This document shows, piece after piece, positions 63,590 through 64,000 of a stretch of 64,000 bases of DNA. Both the position numbers and the translations under genes were made by a program. Under the pieces are notes generated by a model. That model had not been told where the DNA came from. It worked only from the letters and a program-made list of their open reading frames with translations, and did no database searches. The DNA comes from Leisingera thetidis (GTDB lineage Bacteria; Pseudomonadota; Alphaproteobacteria; Rhodobacterales; Rhodobacteraceae), in assembly GCF_025857195.1 (NCBI RefSeq), contig NZ_CP109789.1, positions 1 through 64,000 of the forward strand. Reading direction: 5' to 3'. Each line of letters begins with the position of its first letter. Within the stretch, counting starts at the first letter, position 1.

Positions 63590-64000
63590 ATGAACACAGA
63601 CGCACAAATTGCTATCGATGTCCGCGACTCGGTGAAACGCTGCGGCGAACCCATTGCAATAAGCGAAAGAAGCACTGACATGCCAATTGCAATTGATGTT
63701 CGCGACGCGGTGAAACGCTACGGCAATTTCACCGCTTTGAAGAAAATTTCCCTTTCGATCAAAGATAACGAGTTCTTCACGCTGCTTGGTCCGTCTGGCT
63801 GCGGCAAGACCACGCTCTTGCGAATGATCGCAGGTTTCGAAGAGGTCACAGAAGGAGAGATCTACCTTTTCGGAGACGAGATCGACAACTTGCCACCCGA
63901 CAAACGTCCGGTGAACACCGTGTTCCAGAACTATGCCTTGTTTCCGCATATGAGCGTTCTGGACAACGTCTGTTTCGGGCTGGAAATGCGAGGCGTCTCG
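63590..64000 (+). CDS. potA: PotA-type polyamine ABC transporter ATPase, N-terminal part
   Basis: 137 codons to the window edge. Walker [11 protein letters not shown]-loop [18 protein letters not shown], both typical of the spermidine/putrescine-type (PotA) ATPases. The start at 63590 has GGGGAGA ahead. The first 30 residues are unusual: [13 protein letters not shown] (63608-63646) is repeated 26 codons later as [13 protein letters not shown] (63686-63724), the second being the normal strand. The ATG at 63680 would give the standard length. It probably feeds the catabolic operon upstream with an amine. Confidence 0.88.
   Translation, partial: MNTDAQIAIDVRDSVKRCGEPIAISERSTDMPIAIDVRDAVKRYGNFTALKKISLSIKDNEFFTLLGPSGCGKTTLLRMIAGFEEVTEGEIYLFGDEIDNLPPDKRPVNTVFQNYALFPHMSVLDNVCFGLEMRGVS

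Overview
The window looks like an IS-laden accessory replicon or genomic island of a Rhodobacteraceae (Roseobacter-type) alphaproteobacterium. The grounds are GC-rich codon use, many TRAP transporters, an HvrA/H-NS-type protein with the alphaproteobacterial TGRGR-P-W tail, and the style of the catabolic operons. Taxonomy is inferred from gene content only. No rRNA, tRNA, CRISPR array or replication origin was recognised.

Layout. (1) 1-7014: a catabolic operon with the end of a TRAP large permease, a dienelactone-hydrolase/NTF2-like fusion, an SDR dehydrogenase, an alpha/beta-hydrolase-like gene, a cytoplasmic sulfatase and a SulP-STAS sulfate transporter. It reads as uptake and desulfation of an organic sulfate ester. 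(2) 7026-11085: an IS6 element joins this operon to a decapitated polyamine-type binding protein and a DmpA-family peptidase, followed by a broken IS110. (3) 11086-23234: two inverted copies of a second IS6 element bracket an oligopeptide ABC transporter, a fused 5-oxoprolinase/hydantoinase and an IclR regulator, like a composite transposon. (4) 23300-28226: a Phd/PemK-like toxin-antitoxin pair, a secreted nuclease, and an IS1595 element that carries a HigBA pair, is itself split by an IS256 copy, and sits between the ribosome binding site and the start codon of an H-NS-like gene. (5) 28224-34874: IS3 and IS110 debris truncating a gamma-glutamyltranspeptidase, and a second IS256 copy splitting an EamA transporter. 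(6) 34900-47520: a mobile-element graveyard (IS256 split by IS110, IS5, IS21, IS6, IS110) with a few cargo genes: a GreA/Rnk-like protein, a small unknown protein, a divergent Hfq and a HipBA module with three phased operators. (7) 47790-54633: a TAXI-type and a DctPQM-type TRAP transporter plus a TetR-family regulator. (8) 55463-64000: a LuxR-type regulator divergent from a six-gene operon (class III aminotransferase, acrylyl-CoA-reductase-like oxidoreductase, OsmC, acyl-CoA ligase, crotonase, aldehyde dehydrogenase), then the start of a PotA-type ABC ATPase. This reads as import and CoA-dependent degradation of an amine or amino acid.

A strong technical theme is that many otherwise good genes are broken by one extra base in a short homopolymer run: the alpha/beta hydrolase, the oligopeptide-binding protein, the HigB toxin, ggt, istB and the aldehyde dehydrogenase (three times). 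The two IS256 copies also carry different indels but agree on an intact consensus. Either the sequence holds systematic homopolymer errors or the strain is accumulating slippage mutations; the first seems more likely. All genes called pseudogene for this reason may be functional.
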